DNA of 64,000 nucleotides from an uncultured Tenacibaculum sp. (GTDB lineage: Bacteria > Bacteroidota > Bacteroidia > Flavobacteriales > Flavobacteriaceae): the NCBI GenBank assembly GCA_937922085.1, contig CAKZVD010000032.1, positions 1 to 64,000 of the forward strand, given 5' to 3'. This document shows positions 45,888 to 55,021 of this stretch, one piece after another. The translations under genes and the position numbers were made by a program. Position 1 is the stretch's first letter, and each line of letters begins with the position of its first letter. The notes under the pieces were generated by a model. It was not told the DNA's origin and searched no databases. It saw only the letters and a program-made list of their open reading frames with translations.

Positions 45888-46652
45888 TTAAAACTTTTCA
45901 AAAACACCTAAACCAAATAAAGCAAAGTCATATTTAACAGGATCTTTTTTGTCAAATTTTCTGAGTGTTACATCTAATTCTGTAATAGCTTTCCAGTCGT
46001 TTTGTTTTCTAGTAAGTATTTTTAATTTTCTGGCAACATTACCAGTATGAACATCTAAAGGACAATGTAAGTTACCGGTATTATGTGATTTCCAAAGACC
46101 AAAATCAACTCCTTTTTTAGCATCTCTAACCATCCAACGTAAAAACATATTAATACGTTTTGCAGCAGAACCTTTTACAGGATCGGAAATGTGTTTTTGA
46201 GTTCTTGGTAAATGACCTATTTCAAAGAAAATTTGCTTAAAATCATGAATAGCTAATTGGTAATTGGTATTTTCTGGTTTAGGTTTTAAAACTGCTTCTA
46301 AACCGTTATGATTACTATAAATGTTTTTTAATGACCGAATAAAAAATTTAAAATCTTCTGCATTAAAAGTTCGATGTACAAAACCGTCAAAATCAGCTAA
46401 ATTATCTTCAGAGTGATTCATGATAAAATCGAATGGAGAATTGCCCATTAACTCCATCATTCTATTCGCATTTTTTATAATCATTTCACGCTTTCCCCAA
46501 GCAATAATAGAGGAAAGAAAAGCAGCAATTTCGATATCTTCTTTCATTGAAAAACGATGGGGAATTTGAATAGGGTCGCTTTCTATAAAATCTGCACGTT
46601 CATAAGTAACAGCTTTTTCATCTAAAAAATCTTTCAGTTCTTTTTTAGTCAT
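45888..46652 (-). CDS. TIGR02757 (DUF2400) family protein
   Basis: 254 residues. LNxxTY-type features of the family are visible: FIESDPIQIPHRFS, IAAFLSSIIAWGKREMIIKN, the long central helix set and RINMFLRWMVRDAKKGVDFGLW, LHCPLDVHTGNVARKLKIL. The fold resembles HhH-GPD glycosylases, suggesting DNA or RNA base chemistry, but this is unproven. It lies 27 bases downstream of the CPBP gene on the same strand. Confidence 0.88.
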   Translation of the reverse strand: MTKKELKDFLDEKAVTYERADFIESDPIQIPHRFSMKEDIEIAAFLSSIIAWGKREMIIKNANRMMELMGNSPFDFIMNHSEDNLADFDGFVHRTFNAEDFKFFIRSLKNIYSNHNGLEAVLKPKPENTNYQLAIHDFKQIFFEIGHLPRTQKHISDPVKGSAAKRINMFLRWMVRDAKKGVDFGLWKSHNTGNLHCPLDVHTGNVARKLKILTRKQNDWKAITELDVTLRKFDKKDPVKYDFALFGLGVFEKF

Positions 46653-46679
46653 ATATGTTTTACAGTTTTAAATTACGAA

Positions 46680-47231
46680 TTATAAAGAATCGGCAGTAAA
46701 ACTAAGTAAAATAAAGAAAGCATTATAAGTAGCATGTAAAAGAATACTCCAAATTAATCCAAATTTAATTCTAATAAAACCTAAATAACTTCCTAAAATT
46801 ATTTGAGGAGCTACTAATACAGGGGCTAATAAAAGAATATTAGGGGTGATTTTAAAGTTAGTTAAATGAACTAAACCAAACACTATTGCAAAAATATAAA
46901 AAGCAATTCTAAATTGTGTTTTTTCTTTAAAAACCACAAGAGGCGCTCTAAAAATTAATTCTTCAAATAGTGGAGCTACAACAACAGTAAATAAAAATAA
47001 AGTTCCTTTTGTAAACTGTTTCATTAATTCTGTCATTTTGTGCTCTTCCATATTAACCAAACCAGCGGCTTCCACTAAACTAAATAAAGGAGTTAGTATA
47101 AGACTCGTAATAATTGAAATAATTAAAAGGTGAAAGAATTTTCGTAAACGATATTGTGTATCTGTATTCGAATCCTTTTCTAAAACAGGGTTTCTTAAAT
47201 AGGCTATTAATTCGTTAAAGGTGTTTATCAT
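46680..47231 (-). CDS. CPBP-family intramembrane metalloprotease
   Basis: 183 residues with five or six hydrophobic segments. The catalytic motif EExxxR is FEELIFR (Glu90, Glu91, Arg95), followed by His122 in FGLVHLTNF and His166 in LLHATYNAFF. Family members cleave prenylated or membrane peptides, and some protect against bacteriocins or act in peptide maturation. Substrate unknown. It probably shares a transcript with the TIGR02757 gene. Confidence 0.88.
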   Translation of the reverse strand: MINTFNELIAYLRNPVLEKDSNTDTQYRLRKFFHLLIISIITSLILTPLFSLVEAAGLVNMEEHKMTELMKQFTKGTLFLFTVVVAPLFEELIFRAPLVVFKEKTQFRIAFYIFAIVFGLVHLTNFKITPNILLLAPVLVAPQIILGSYLGFIRIKFGLIWSILLHATYNAFFILLSFTADSL

Positions 47232-47344
47232 AATAAGAAAATCATTAAATAAGTTATTCTAAAAGCAAAAAACACGTTATTTAAATAAAGAATTTATTAA
47301 AATACAAAGAATAAAAACTTGTAATTCGTAATTACAAATTTAGA

Positions 47345-48826
47345 TTAATATTTTGCGGCCCCAATATTTTTAGAGCTTTTTAAAATGAATTGACGTAAAT
47401 CTTCATTCGCTTTTTCTAAATCAACTTTTCGCAAATACATCATGTGTCCGCTTCTATATCCTTTAAAAGACATTCTGTTTTTTAATTTACCACTAGGATC
47501 AATTTTACCCATAGTATATTTTGCTGCAGAATAGGTAGTTGCTCCATCATAATATCCAGATTGCACTAGAAGGTGTAAGTAAGGATTTTCTGCCATTGCT
47601 TTACGAAGGTTTTCTCTTGAATTGTTATTCGAGAAATCCCACGGATGTACAGGGCCAAACATATTATATTTTACATCAGTTTTAAACTTTAAAACATTTT
47701 GCGTATAATAATTAATTGAAGGCGTAAAAGAATGTAACCAGGAAACCAATTCAGGACTATAATCTGGTCGTGTACCTGTTTCTTTTCTGTCTAATCCTAA
47801 ATATCTACTATCTAAACGACCAATTGTTTTTCCTTGATCTCTTAATAACTCTTTCCAAAAATACGAGTTAGGCATCTCTAAATTATGTTGTAAAATAACT
47901 TCCTTTTTAATTCCCGAATAAAACGCCATTTTTTTAGCAACACTATTTTTTTCAGTTTCACTAATATAACCACCTTTTGCTAAAGCGGGTAAAAGTGTGT
48001 TAATAGCAAAACTTTCAACTTCGGGTAATATTTCTAGTAAATCTTTTTGTTGTAGTTGCGTAGGTAATTGTTTGTGATACCATGCAGTAGCAGTAAAATA
48101 AGGGAAATTTACAGCATAATCTTCAGAACCTCCAGTACGAATTACTTTATAATCAGCAGGAGAAACCATAATAACTCCATTTAAATACATCCATTGTCTA
48201 CTTTGTAATTCGTAAGCTAATTGCATTACACGAGTACCTCCATAACTTTCTCCAATAATATATTTTGGTGATTTCCAACGATTATTTCGGGTAACAAACG
48301 TATTTAACCAATCTGCTAAATATTTAGCATCTGCATTTACACCAAAGAAATATTTTTTATCTACTTTTTCATCCTTTTTAATAACAGGTCTTGAATATCC
48401 AGTATTTACAGGGTTTACAAAAACGATATCTGCAACATCTAATACAGAATACGGATTGTCTTTAATACCGTAAGGTTGAATAGGGTTTCCTTCATCATCT
48501 ATTTTTAAAACCTTAGGTCCAGTATACGCAACATGCATCCACACAGAAGCAGAACCAGGCCCTCCATTAAAAGACATAATTAATGGTCTTTTTTCGTTGT
48601 TAGCAATATCAGTTCTTTGGTAGTAGGTGTAGTATAAAGTAGCTTTTATATTTCCGTTAGAATCAAAAACAGGTTGCGTACCTGTTTGTGCCTTATAGCT
48701 AACTTTTTTCCCTTTTACAGTAATGGTGTTAGAGGTTACTACGGTAGTGTCTATAGGTACTCTTTTGTCTTGAGAAAATAATAATACTGAAAATAGTAAT
48801 GAAAGGACAGTAAGTTGTTTTTTCAT
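47345..48826 (-). CDS. Exported S10-family serine carboxypeptidase
   Basis: 493 residues with a signal peptide (MKKQLTVLSLLFSVLLFSQ). The fold and motifs are those of S10: PLIMSFNGGPGSASVWMHVAYTGP, NPVNTGYSRP, the nucleophile Ser194 in IGESYGGTR and His461 in RSGHMMYL; an Asp in LLVQSGYYDGATTY completes the triad. It removes C-terminal residues from peptides in the periplasm or outside. The next gene on that strand is 113 bases away. Confidence 0.9.
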   Translation of the reverse strand: MKKQLTVLSLLFSVLLFSQDKRVPIDTTVVTSNTITVKGKKVSYKAQTGTQPVFDSNGNIKATLYYTYYQRTDIANNEKRPLIMSFNGGPGSASVWMHVAYTGPKVLKIDDEGNPIQPYGIKDNPYSVLDVADIVFVNPVNTGYSRPVIKKDEKVDKKYFFGVNADAKYLADWLNTFVTRNNRWKSPKYIIGESYGGTRVMQLAYELQSRQWMYLNGVIMVSPADYKVIRTGGSEDYAVNFPYFTATAWYHKQLPTQLQQKDLLEILPEVESFAINTLLPALAKGGYISETEKNSVAKKMAFYSGIKKEVILQHNLEMPNSYFWKELLRDQGKTIGRLDSRYLGLDRKETGTRPDYSPELVSWLHSFTPSINYYTQNVLKFKTDVKYNMFGPVHPWDFSNNNSRENLRKAMAENPYLHLLVQSGYYDGATTYSAAKYTMGKIDPSGKLKNRMSFKGYRSGHMMYLRKVDLEKANEDLRQFILKSSKNIGAAKY

Positions 48827-49033
48827 TGTGTTGTTTTAATGAATTATTTGGTTTCGTTAAAGGTATTAAAACTTATGTAGTTATTAAAACGCGTAATTTT
48901 TTTTAGAATTTGGTGCGAAGTAGAGGGTAGGTTTATGCTTTAATTTACCGTTTTAGTAACATTCTACCTTTTTTCGATACTCTTTTTTATTCTCTTTGTT
49001 ATATAATTACTTACTTAAATTAGTAATTCTATA

Positions 49034-49042
49034 ACAGTTAGT
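49034..49042 (+). promoter_or_regulatory. Possible LytTR-type half-site upstream of the 185-residue gene
   Basis: acagttagt matches the LytTR nonamer consensus [TA][AC][CA]GTTN[AG][TG] at all nine positions, 25 bases before the ATG. A weaker copy (tacttaaat, 7 of 9) lies 22 bases upstream, close to the usual spacing. A LytTR regulator is encoded 2.4 kb downstream. A nonamer can occur by chance, so this is tentative. Confidence 0.3.
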
Positions 49043-49067
49043 ATGAACCAAAAAATATAAGAATAGT

Positions 49068-49625
49068 ATGAGTAATACAACAGTAATTAAGTCAGAAAAG
49101 AAAATAAAAGAGGAAAAAGAGTTAGCAAGAATACCAGGATGTAAAATTTCCAGTAAAAATAAGCTGATAAAATTTGGAGTAGGGAAAGGTTCAAATTTTG
49201 AAGTGCCTATAGATTTTGGAGTAAATTACCCTGGAGTTTTAGCTCCAACAGTACTTTCTTTTTTAAGAGGGGAAGGAGAAAAACAAAATATTTTTATAGA
49301 AGGTATCGCTTTTGTAAATAGTGATTATGGAGTAGAAAAGGAGCAATTTGAGTTCTACTATAATTTTACGTACAAGTCTTCTGGTGATTATCAGTTGAAT
49401 ATTTACATGACTTTTATTCATAGTGATAAGAATAATAAGAAAGGTTTTATTGCGTATCCTTTTTTAATGGAATTTTATAAAGGAGCTATACAGTGTAGTG
49501 AAAAACAGTATGTTCCGTTAGAGAAAATACAAACGGTAGAGCTGTTTGTTGTAAATAGAAATCCTGAAACTTCTAGAGGAACAGTGACAACGATAAAACC
49601 GTCTTCAGGTACACCTGGATTTTAA
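49068..49625 (+). CDS. Uncharacterised leaderless protein upstream of the kinase-regulator pair
   Basis: 185 residues without a signal peptide or membrane segment. The N-terminus is charged (SEKKIKEEKELARIPG), and from about residue 30 the sequence is beta-strand-rich (NKLIKFGVGKGSNFEVPIDFGVNYPGVLAPTVLSFL, FEFYYNFTYKSSGDYQLNIYMTF). I recognise no domain. It is followed by its own terminator, so it is not in the kinase operon, but it lies beside the MACPF cluster and shares its leaderless character. Role unknown. Confidence 0.6.
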   Translation: MSNTTVIKSEKKIKEEKELARIPGCKISSKNKLIKFGVGKGSNFEVPIDFGVNYPGVLAPTVLSFLRGEGEKQNIFIEGIAFVNSDYGVEKEQFEFYYNFTYKSSGDYQLNIYMTFIHSDKNNKKGFIAYPFLMEFYKGAIQCSEKQYVPLEKIQTVELFVVNRNPETSRGTVTTIKPSSGTPGF

Positions 49626-49643
49626 ACCAAAAAACTTCATAAA

Positions 49644-49672
49644 AAAAAGTGGTGAACTTTTCACCGCTTTTT
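49644..49672 (+). terminator. Terminator after the 185-residue gene
   Basis: aaaagtggtgaa / ttcaccgctttt with a two-to-four base loop, one G-T wobble and a T-run. Confidence 0.7.
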
Positions 49673-49704
49673 GTATTTTAAAAACCACCAAATAAGTTTT
49701 TAAA

Positions 49705-51444
49705 ATGCCTACTATCAAATCTTTTTTATTATGTTTTTTTTGTCTCACATTGAATTTTGTTTTTTCACAAAAAGAAGAACTTCAAAAATTAGAAAATGTA
49801 ATCTCTTCAAAAACTAAAAAATTTTCGAGTGATATAAATTTTCAGAAATCACTTGAGTTATTTAGGGATGAGAAATGGGATTCTACATTGTCTTATATAA
49901 CTAAAACCCTAGAAAGTAATAAACAAGTAGATTCAGAACTTCGAAATTATTATTTCTTCCTTAAAGGTTATAGTTTACAAAGAAAGAAAAACAGAAAAGC
50001 AGCACAAGAAGTATTTCATAAGATTAAAAATCCATTTGAATTATCAATTCATGTTCAATCGTATTTAGGAGAGATAGCTTCAGAAGAAAAAGATTTTACA
50101 AAAGCATTGACTATTTTACAGAAAGTTGAAGATGATTGGAATGATACCATTAAAGGAATTAAAATTAGTAATATTAAGCATAATATAGGTTTATGTTATT
50201 TACACTTAAAAAAGTTTAAAGAAGCCGAAAAATATTTAACGAATAGCATTCAATTATACGAGAAAGATAAAGACACAGTTGAGTTGGTTGGAGCTTATGG
50301 AGATATTGCCAATCTCTATTACGAGGAATACAAAGACGATTTAGCCATTCCCTATTTTAAAAAAGCCTATGAACTTTCAAAACATGCAGCTAATTTTACA
50401 TTAAAAAGTAATACCGCCAAAAATATGGCTGTGGTAGAAGAAAATAGAAAAGATTTAACTGCCGCTTTAAAATACAGAAAAGAGTATGAACAGTGGAACG
50501 ATTCCTTAAATAATCATAACAAAATATGGGAGTTGGCGCAGTTAGAAAAAAAGTTAGCTGTTGAAAAAAAACAAAGTGAAGTAAATGTTTTAAAGGTAGA
50601 GAATAAAGCGAAAATTGCGCAACGTAATGGCTATTTGTATACTGCAATTACTTTATTAGTTTTATTATTTGTAATTACTTTTTATTACAGACAGAATATA
50701 AAATCTAAAAAAACGATACTAAATCAAAAAGAACAATTAGATGAATTAAATGCTACCAAAGACAAATTATTTTCGATAGTAAGTCACGATTTACGTTCTT
50801 CAGTAAACACACTAAAACTGAGTAACAAAAAAGTAATTAAAAAATTAGAAAAAGAAAACATTAAAGAAGCGCATCAATTACTACAACAAAATACTAATAT
50901 AGTTGGTAGCGCATATAATTTACTTGATAATTTATTAAATTGGGCACTACTACAAACAAAACAATCGTATTTTGAGATCAAAGAAATCCACTTATTTTTT
51001 ACAGTAGAACATGTTGCTTATAATTACATACCCTTAATAAAAGAAAAACAACTTCATTTTGAAAACTCAATATCGAAAGCTGTAAAGGTGATGGCAGATC
51101 AAGAATCATTAAAAATTATTTTAAGAAATTTATTAGATAATGCTATTAAATTTTCTGAAGCAAATGGAGAAATAAAAATATATACAGAAAATAACGATTC
51201 ATTAATTTCAATTATCATAGAAGATACTGGTGTAGGAATAGATAATGAAATTCGAGAAAAACTTGTAAAAAAAAAAATTACATTAGAAGAACGCAAACAT
51301 AAAGATGTAATAGGTTCAGGGTTAGGTTTACAATTATGCAAATCGATGATTCAAAAAAATAACGGAACACTTTCTATTGTTAGTGAATTAGGAAAAGGCA
51401 CAAAAATGATTGTATCTTTACTGAAACCTCTTAGTAATGAATAA
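49705..51444 (+). CDS. TPR-containing sensor histidine kinase
   Basis: 579 residues. A signal sequence (about 1-21) is followed by a periplasmic-looking TPR region (about 30-270). A transmembrane segment lies at about 309-330 (GYLYTAITLLVLLFVITFYY), then a coiled coil and a HisKA domain with the phosphoacceptor His361 in FSIVSHDLRSS. The HATPase domain has NLLDNAIKFS, DTGVGIDNE and GSGLGLQLCKSM. TPR kinases of this type are common in Flavobacteria and usually sense protein or peptide signals. It overlaps the regulator gene by eight bases. Confidence 0.92.
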   Translation: MPTIKSFLLCFFCLTLNFVFSQKEELQKLENVISSKTKKFSSDINFQKSLELFRDEKWDSTLSYITKTLESNKQVDSELRNYYFFLKGYSLQRKKNRKAAQEVFHKIKNPFELSIHVQSYLGEIASEEKDFTKALTILQKVEDDWNDTIKGIKISNIKHNIGLCYLHLKKFKEAEKYLTNSIQLYEKDKDTVELVGAYGDIANLYYEEYKDDLAIPYFKKAYELSKHAANFTLKSNTAKNMAVVEENRKDLTAALKYRKEYEQWNDSLNNHNKIWELAQLEKKLAVEKKQSEVNVLKVENKAKIAQRNGYLYTAITLLVLLFVITFYYRQNIKSKKTILNQKEQLDELNATKDKLFSIVSHDLRSSVNTLKLSNKKVIKKLEKENIKEAHQLLQQNTNIVGSAYNLLDNLLNWALLQTKQSYFEIKEIHLFFTVEHVAYNYIPLIKEKQLHFENSISKAVKVMADQESLKIILRNLLDNAIKFSEANGEIKIYTENNDSLISIIIEDTGVGIDNEIREKLVKKKITLEERKHKDVIGSGLGLQLCKSMIQKNNGTLSIVSELGKGTKMIVSLLKPLSNE

Positions 51445-52186
51445 TGTTAGTATCTTAATTGTAGAAGATAATCCTATAGAAAGTGAGGCACTTGTAGAAG
51501 TTTTAGAGAGTCATAATTATACTGTGGTTGGCATCGCTCAAAATTTTAAGGAGGCATTCACGATGTTTCATAGTAATAAAGATATTGATTTGGTAATTAT
51601 CGATATTTTTTTAGGAGAACATCCTGAGGGAATTATGTTTGCTGAAACAATTAATGAACTTCAACAAGCTAAAAAACCTTTTTTATTTTTAACTAGTTCT
51701 ACAGATAAAGATCTTTTTGAAAGAGCCAAAGCCACTATGCCATTTAATTATATGGTAAAACCTTTTAATGAATTAGAAATACTATTTTCTATTCATTTAG
51801 CAGTAGAAAAGTTTTACGATCAGCCCGATGTATTTACGAGTGAAAAAGAAGATACTATTGTAACAGAAGAATATTTATATATTCAAAAAGGAAGGTCATT
51901 AAAAAAAGTATTAATTTCTGAAATAATTTTTATTGAAGTAGAAGGGCGTTATTGTAATATTATTACTCAAAAAGGAAAGTTTGTTATTCTAATTTCATTA
52001 ACTAAAATATCTCAATTGCTAAATCCAAAACTATTTGGAAAAGCTAGTAGAAACTTTATTATAAACACGAGTAAGATAGAAGAAATTTATCCGAATGATA
52101 ATTTAATAATTTTATCGGGCAATCACCAAGTTGTTTTAAGCGATAAATATAAAGATATTATTAAAAAGAATATTGTTTTAAAATAG
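51437..52186 (+). CDS. LytTR-family response regulator
   Basis: 249 residues. The receiver domain (1-120) has phosphoacceptor Asp56 in VIIDIFLG, with the acidic pair in VEDNP and Lys in MVKPFN. The LytTR DNA-binding domain covers about 145-249 (YIQKGRSLKKVLISEIIFIEVEGRYCNIITQKGKFVI). The eight-base overlap with the kinase makes them a clear pair. LytTR regulators often control secreted or surface factors, and the MACPF gene pair starts 206 bases downstream; a regulatory link is inferred, not shown. Confidence 0.93.
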   Translation: MNNVSILIVEDNPIESEALVEVLESHNYTVVGIAQNFKEAFTMFHSNKDIDLVIIDIFLGEHPEGIMFAETINELQQAKKPFLFLTSSTDKDLFERAKATMPFNYMVKPFNELEILFSIHLAVEKFYDQPDVFTSEKEDTIVTEEYLYIQKGRSLKKVLISEIIFIEVEGRYCNIITQKGKFVILISLTKISQLLNPKLFGKASRNFIINTSKIEEIYPNDNLIILSGNHQVVLSDKYKDIIKKNIVLK

Positions 52187-52331
52187 TCTATTTCTTTAGT
52201 TTCAATACCATTTTAATTATACAATTAAAATTCATACAAAAGAAACATAATTTTATGTAGTGTTTTTACCACTTCATGTCAAAAAATAAATAAACACATC
52301 TTTTTCAAAATAGTTTTACAGTATAAGTACT

Positions 52332-52353
52332 CTTAATTTTTTATAAAATTAAG
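52332..52353 (+). other. Hairpin in the leader of the MACPF pair
   Basis: cttaatttt / aaaattaag with TTAT loop, 39 bases before the start of the 375-residue gene. It has no T-run, so it may be a leader structure rather than a terminator. Confidence 0.45.
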
Positions 52354-52391
52354 AAGCTTAAACAACTGATTATAAAACTAAATAAGAAAAG

Positions 52392-53519
52392 ATGAACAAG
52401 ACTTTTTATTTTTACAAGGGAGATATAGACTTTACTCCCTTTGAATTTGATGATAATACAACATTAGATCAAATTCGAAACAATTTAATAGCATCAGGAT
52501 TTATGACTCCCTCTGAAAGCACTGATAAATTTCGATTTATTAATTACCAAAATACCAGTTTAAAATATGAAGATATGGTTGTTGGTATTGGAACTGAAAA
52601 GTATATTCCTCTAAGAGGTGTTGCAGGAATTAATGACCAAACTTATCTTACGGATGTTAGCCCAAAAAAGAAAACGGACTTTATAGGTTTTAGTACTGAT
52701 TGGTGGTTTGATCGATATATGTCGTGTAGAATGCGATTAAATACAACAGATACTGAGGCAAAAAATGCGAATAAAGGAAAATTTCAACCCTTTATGTTAA
52801 CCAATGTAAAAACTGCAGATCCAGATTTACCTGGACAAAGTTTTGAGAATATAGTGGTATGTGAAAAAGATAGTATAATACAGTTTGATATTGGTTCATG
52901 GGCAGCAGCTGGTTATGGTTATACTATAAAACCAACTTCAGGGTCGCCAATTAATAGTACACCTCTATATAGAACCTACACAACTTGTCCTAAAGATGGA
53001 GGTAATTATGGGAAATCGAGCTTACGTTGTTATTTCACAAAAAATGAAAGTCAACATCAAAGTACGATTAAAGTAGTTGCTACTCATACTTTAGATATAG
53101 GAGGAAAAGAATTGAATTACATGAAATTTTCTATAAGAACATGGAAAGTGACAGAGTACAAATCAGGCGGGAAAGTATATAAATGTAATTTACCACTTCC
53201 TGTGCCTTATGAAAAAGAGTTTGTAGCTAAATCAACAAGTATCGAAACACCTTATACAAAATTGGTGAATGGAGATGAATCTATAATACCAGGTACAACT
53301 ATAGAACCAGGTACAACGGTACCAACAGGAACACAATCTGAACAAAATTTTGGAACAATTTATAATGTAAAAGATAGTCAAAGTCCAGAAAATATTATTG
53401 GAGAAGTCATCTTTTATGTTTTTGTATTTAAAACTAAAGAAGATGCAGATGCTGTATTTGGAAAGATGAATGATATTGATCCTTCAATCTGGATGGAGGA
53501 TGAGGATAATAAGGAGTAA
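52392..53519 (+). CDS. Leaderless partner protein of the MACPF gene (beta-grasp-like N-domain)
   Basis: 375 residues, no signal peptide or membrane helix. Residues 1-78 (KTFYFYKGDIDFTPFEFDDNTTLDQIRNNLI... KYIPLRGV) follow a strand-strand-helix-strand plan. The same plan occurs at the start of the next protein, so the two probably share a beta-grasp-like domain. The middle (about 85-280) is beta-rich with several Cys and Trp residues (DWWFDRYMSCRMRL, FDIGSWAAAGYGYTI). A Thr/Pro-rich segment (about 295-320) and an acidic tail follow. I recognise no known family. It precedes the MACPF gene by 30 bases in one operon. Confidence 0.68.
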   Translation: MNKTFYFYKGDIDFTPFEFDDNTTLDQIRNNLIASGFMTPSESTDKFRFINYQNTSLKYEDMVVGIGTEKYIPLRGVAGINDQTYLTDVSPKKKTDFIGFSTDWWFDRYMSCRMRLNTTDTEAKNANKGKFQPFMLTNVKTADPDLPGQSFENIVVCEKDSIIQFDIGSWAAAGYGYTIKPTSGSPINSTPLYRTYTTCPKDGGNYGKSSLRCYFTKNESQHQSTIKVVATHTLDIGGKELNYMKFSIRTWKVTEYKSGGKVYKCNLPLPVPYEKEFVAKSTSIETPYTKLVNGDESIIPGTTIEPGTTVPTGTQSEQNFGTIYNVKDSQSPENIIGEVIFYVFVFKTKEDADAVFGKMNDIDPSIWMEDEDNKE

Positions 53520-53549
53520 ATAATTCAATTACATTAAAATTTTAAAGAC

Positions 53550-54830
53550 ATGACAAAAAAAAATATAAATAAAAGCGGAGATGTAAAGTTGGTAGTATTT
53601 CAAAAATCTGGTACAGAACCAATATCTTTTCCTTTTGATATTACAAGTAAATTAATAGAAGTAAGAAAAGTATTAGAATCTGCAGAGACAGATTATTTTA
53701 TGAAAAGAGAAGATTATTTTCTAAACGAAGAAAGTAAAATTCTAATATCTCAAGAATCACAAATTTCATTAAGTATGTTATTAAATTCTGGTAATGTAGT
53801 AACAGTTGGAGTGTTGGAACTTTCAGATCCACTAGACCCAGAAGACGGAGTACAATATTACATGGATTTAAGTACTACTGAAAAACTTTCGTTGTTTGAA
53901 AATGTTCAAATTTTTAACGGATTAACTTTTGATCCAGAACAAGGGTTTAGAAAATCATTTAAAAAATTATATTCATGGAAAGAAGGTAAGTTTCCAGATG
54001 CATTAATACCAAGAATATTAACTGAAGTAGAATATAAAGATGCTTATTCTAAAGTGACACACTCATTACAAGAAACAAATACCAATAGTGGCTCTGTATC
54101 TTTAGCAGGACCCACAATAGGAGGAGAAGCAGAGTTTGAGTTTGAACAAAGTAAAAGTCAGTCAAGTAGTGAGGTAACACAGTATATTACAGGGAAATTT
54201 TTAGTTAGAAAGGTTGCATTGCAAGTAGATTTAGATAATTACCAAGCTTCAAATGATTTTAATGAAGCAATTAATAATGCTATACTTGAATATTCAGATA
54301 ATGATTTTAAAACCTGTAAAGCGGTAGTTGAGGTATTAAATGAATATGGATATTATATTCCAAAAGAATACAATTTAGGAGGGGCTCTTTTTTCTAGTGA
54401 TTCAACAACAATTAGAGAATACAGTGAATCTGAAACAAATAGACAAGAATTTGGAGGTTCTTTTAAAGCAGCTTTTACAAGTATAGGAGGAGGTGCTTCT
54501 TATAATAACGCTTCAGGAAGTACTGAAACAACTACACAAACTGATAAGTTTCAAATAACGTCATTATTACAAATAGGAGGAAGGGCTGGTACTTCTAATG
54601 ATTATAGTGAATGGGCAAAAACACTTGATAAAGCTATTTATTGGGGAGTAGCAACGTTTGATGAAATGTTACCTTCTGTTGCTATATTAAGTAATGTAGC
54701 AAATATGAATAAAATCATTAGTTTGTTTGATAAGTATAGCTCGTACCCTGGAATTGTTGAAATACAACCGCATATTAATTTATTAGATTATGCAACGGCT
54801 ATTCAAAACTTATATAACCCTTGGGGATAA
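53550..54830 (+). CDS. MACPF-domain (perforin-like) protein
   Basis: 426 residues without signal peptide. Residues 8-85 resemble the beta-grasp-like domain of the partner. The MACPF core follows: the signature YGYYIPKEYNLGGALF at 266-281 corresponds to the family's Y-G-T-H-x(n)-G-G-x-L. It is flanked by two Gly/Ser-rich amphipathic stretches, SGSVSLAGPTIGGEAEFEFEQS and FGGSFKAAFTSIGGGASYNN, where pore-forming hairpins are expected. MACPF proteins assemble into ring pores in target membranes. Absence of a leader implies release by lysis or an unknown route. Homology to PlyB-type toxins is inferred by pattern. Confidence 0.8.
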   Translation: MTKKNINKSGDVKLVVFQKSGTEPISFPFDITSKLIEVRKVLESAETDYFMKREDYFLNEESKILISQESQISLSMLLNSGNVVTVGVLELSDPLDPEDGVQYYMDLSTTEKLSLFENVQIFNGLTFDPEQGFRKSFKKLYSWKEGKFPDALIPRILTEVEYKDAYSKVTHSLQETNTNSGSVSLAGPTIGGEAEFEFEQSKSQSSSEVTQYITGKFLVRKVALQVDLDNYQASNDFNEAINNAILEYSDNDFKTCKAVVEVLNEYGYYIPKEYNLGGALFSSDSTTIREYSESETNRQEFGGSFKAAFTSIGGGASYNNASGSTETTTQTDKFQITSLLQIGGRAGTSNDYSEWAKTLDKAIYWGVATFDEMLPSVAILSNVANMNKIISLFDKYSSYPGIVEIQPHINLLDYATAIQNLYNPWG

Positions 54831-54842
54831 TATTTTTTAAAT

Positions 54843-54872
54843 TGAGAAAAGGGTAAAGCTATTTGCCTTTTT
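54843..54872 (+). terminator. Probable terminator of the MACPF operon
   Basis: aaaagggtaaa / tttgcctttt around gcta, followed by a T-rich tract; imperfect stem. Confidence 0.5.
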
Positions 54873-55021
54873 CTTAGTTTTTTAATTAAGATTTAATGTA
54901 GTAAAATGACTATAACGTTCTTCATAATTACTAGCTCTTTATTATGAATAAAATAGTGATGACATTACTCATATTTTAAGAAAATACAAGTATTATAAAT
55001 AGTAATAAAATGATTGCTTTT

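Noticed and set aside
52187..52391. LytTR-like site before the MACPF pair
   Set aside because: The best candidate (aacaactga, 8 of 9 on the other strand) has no partner at the usual spacing, so I do not call it.
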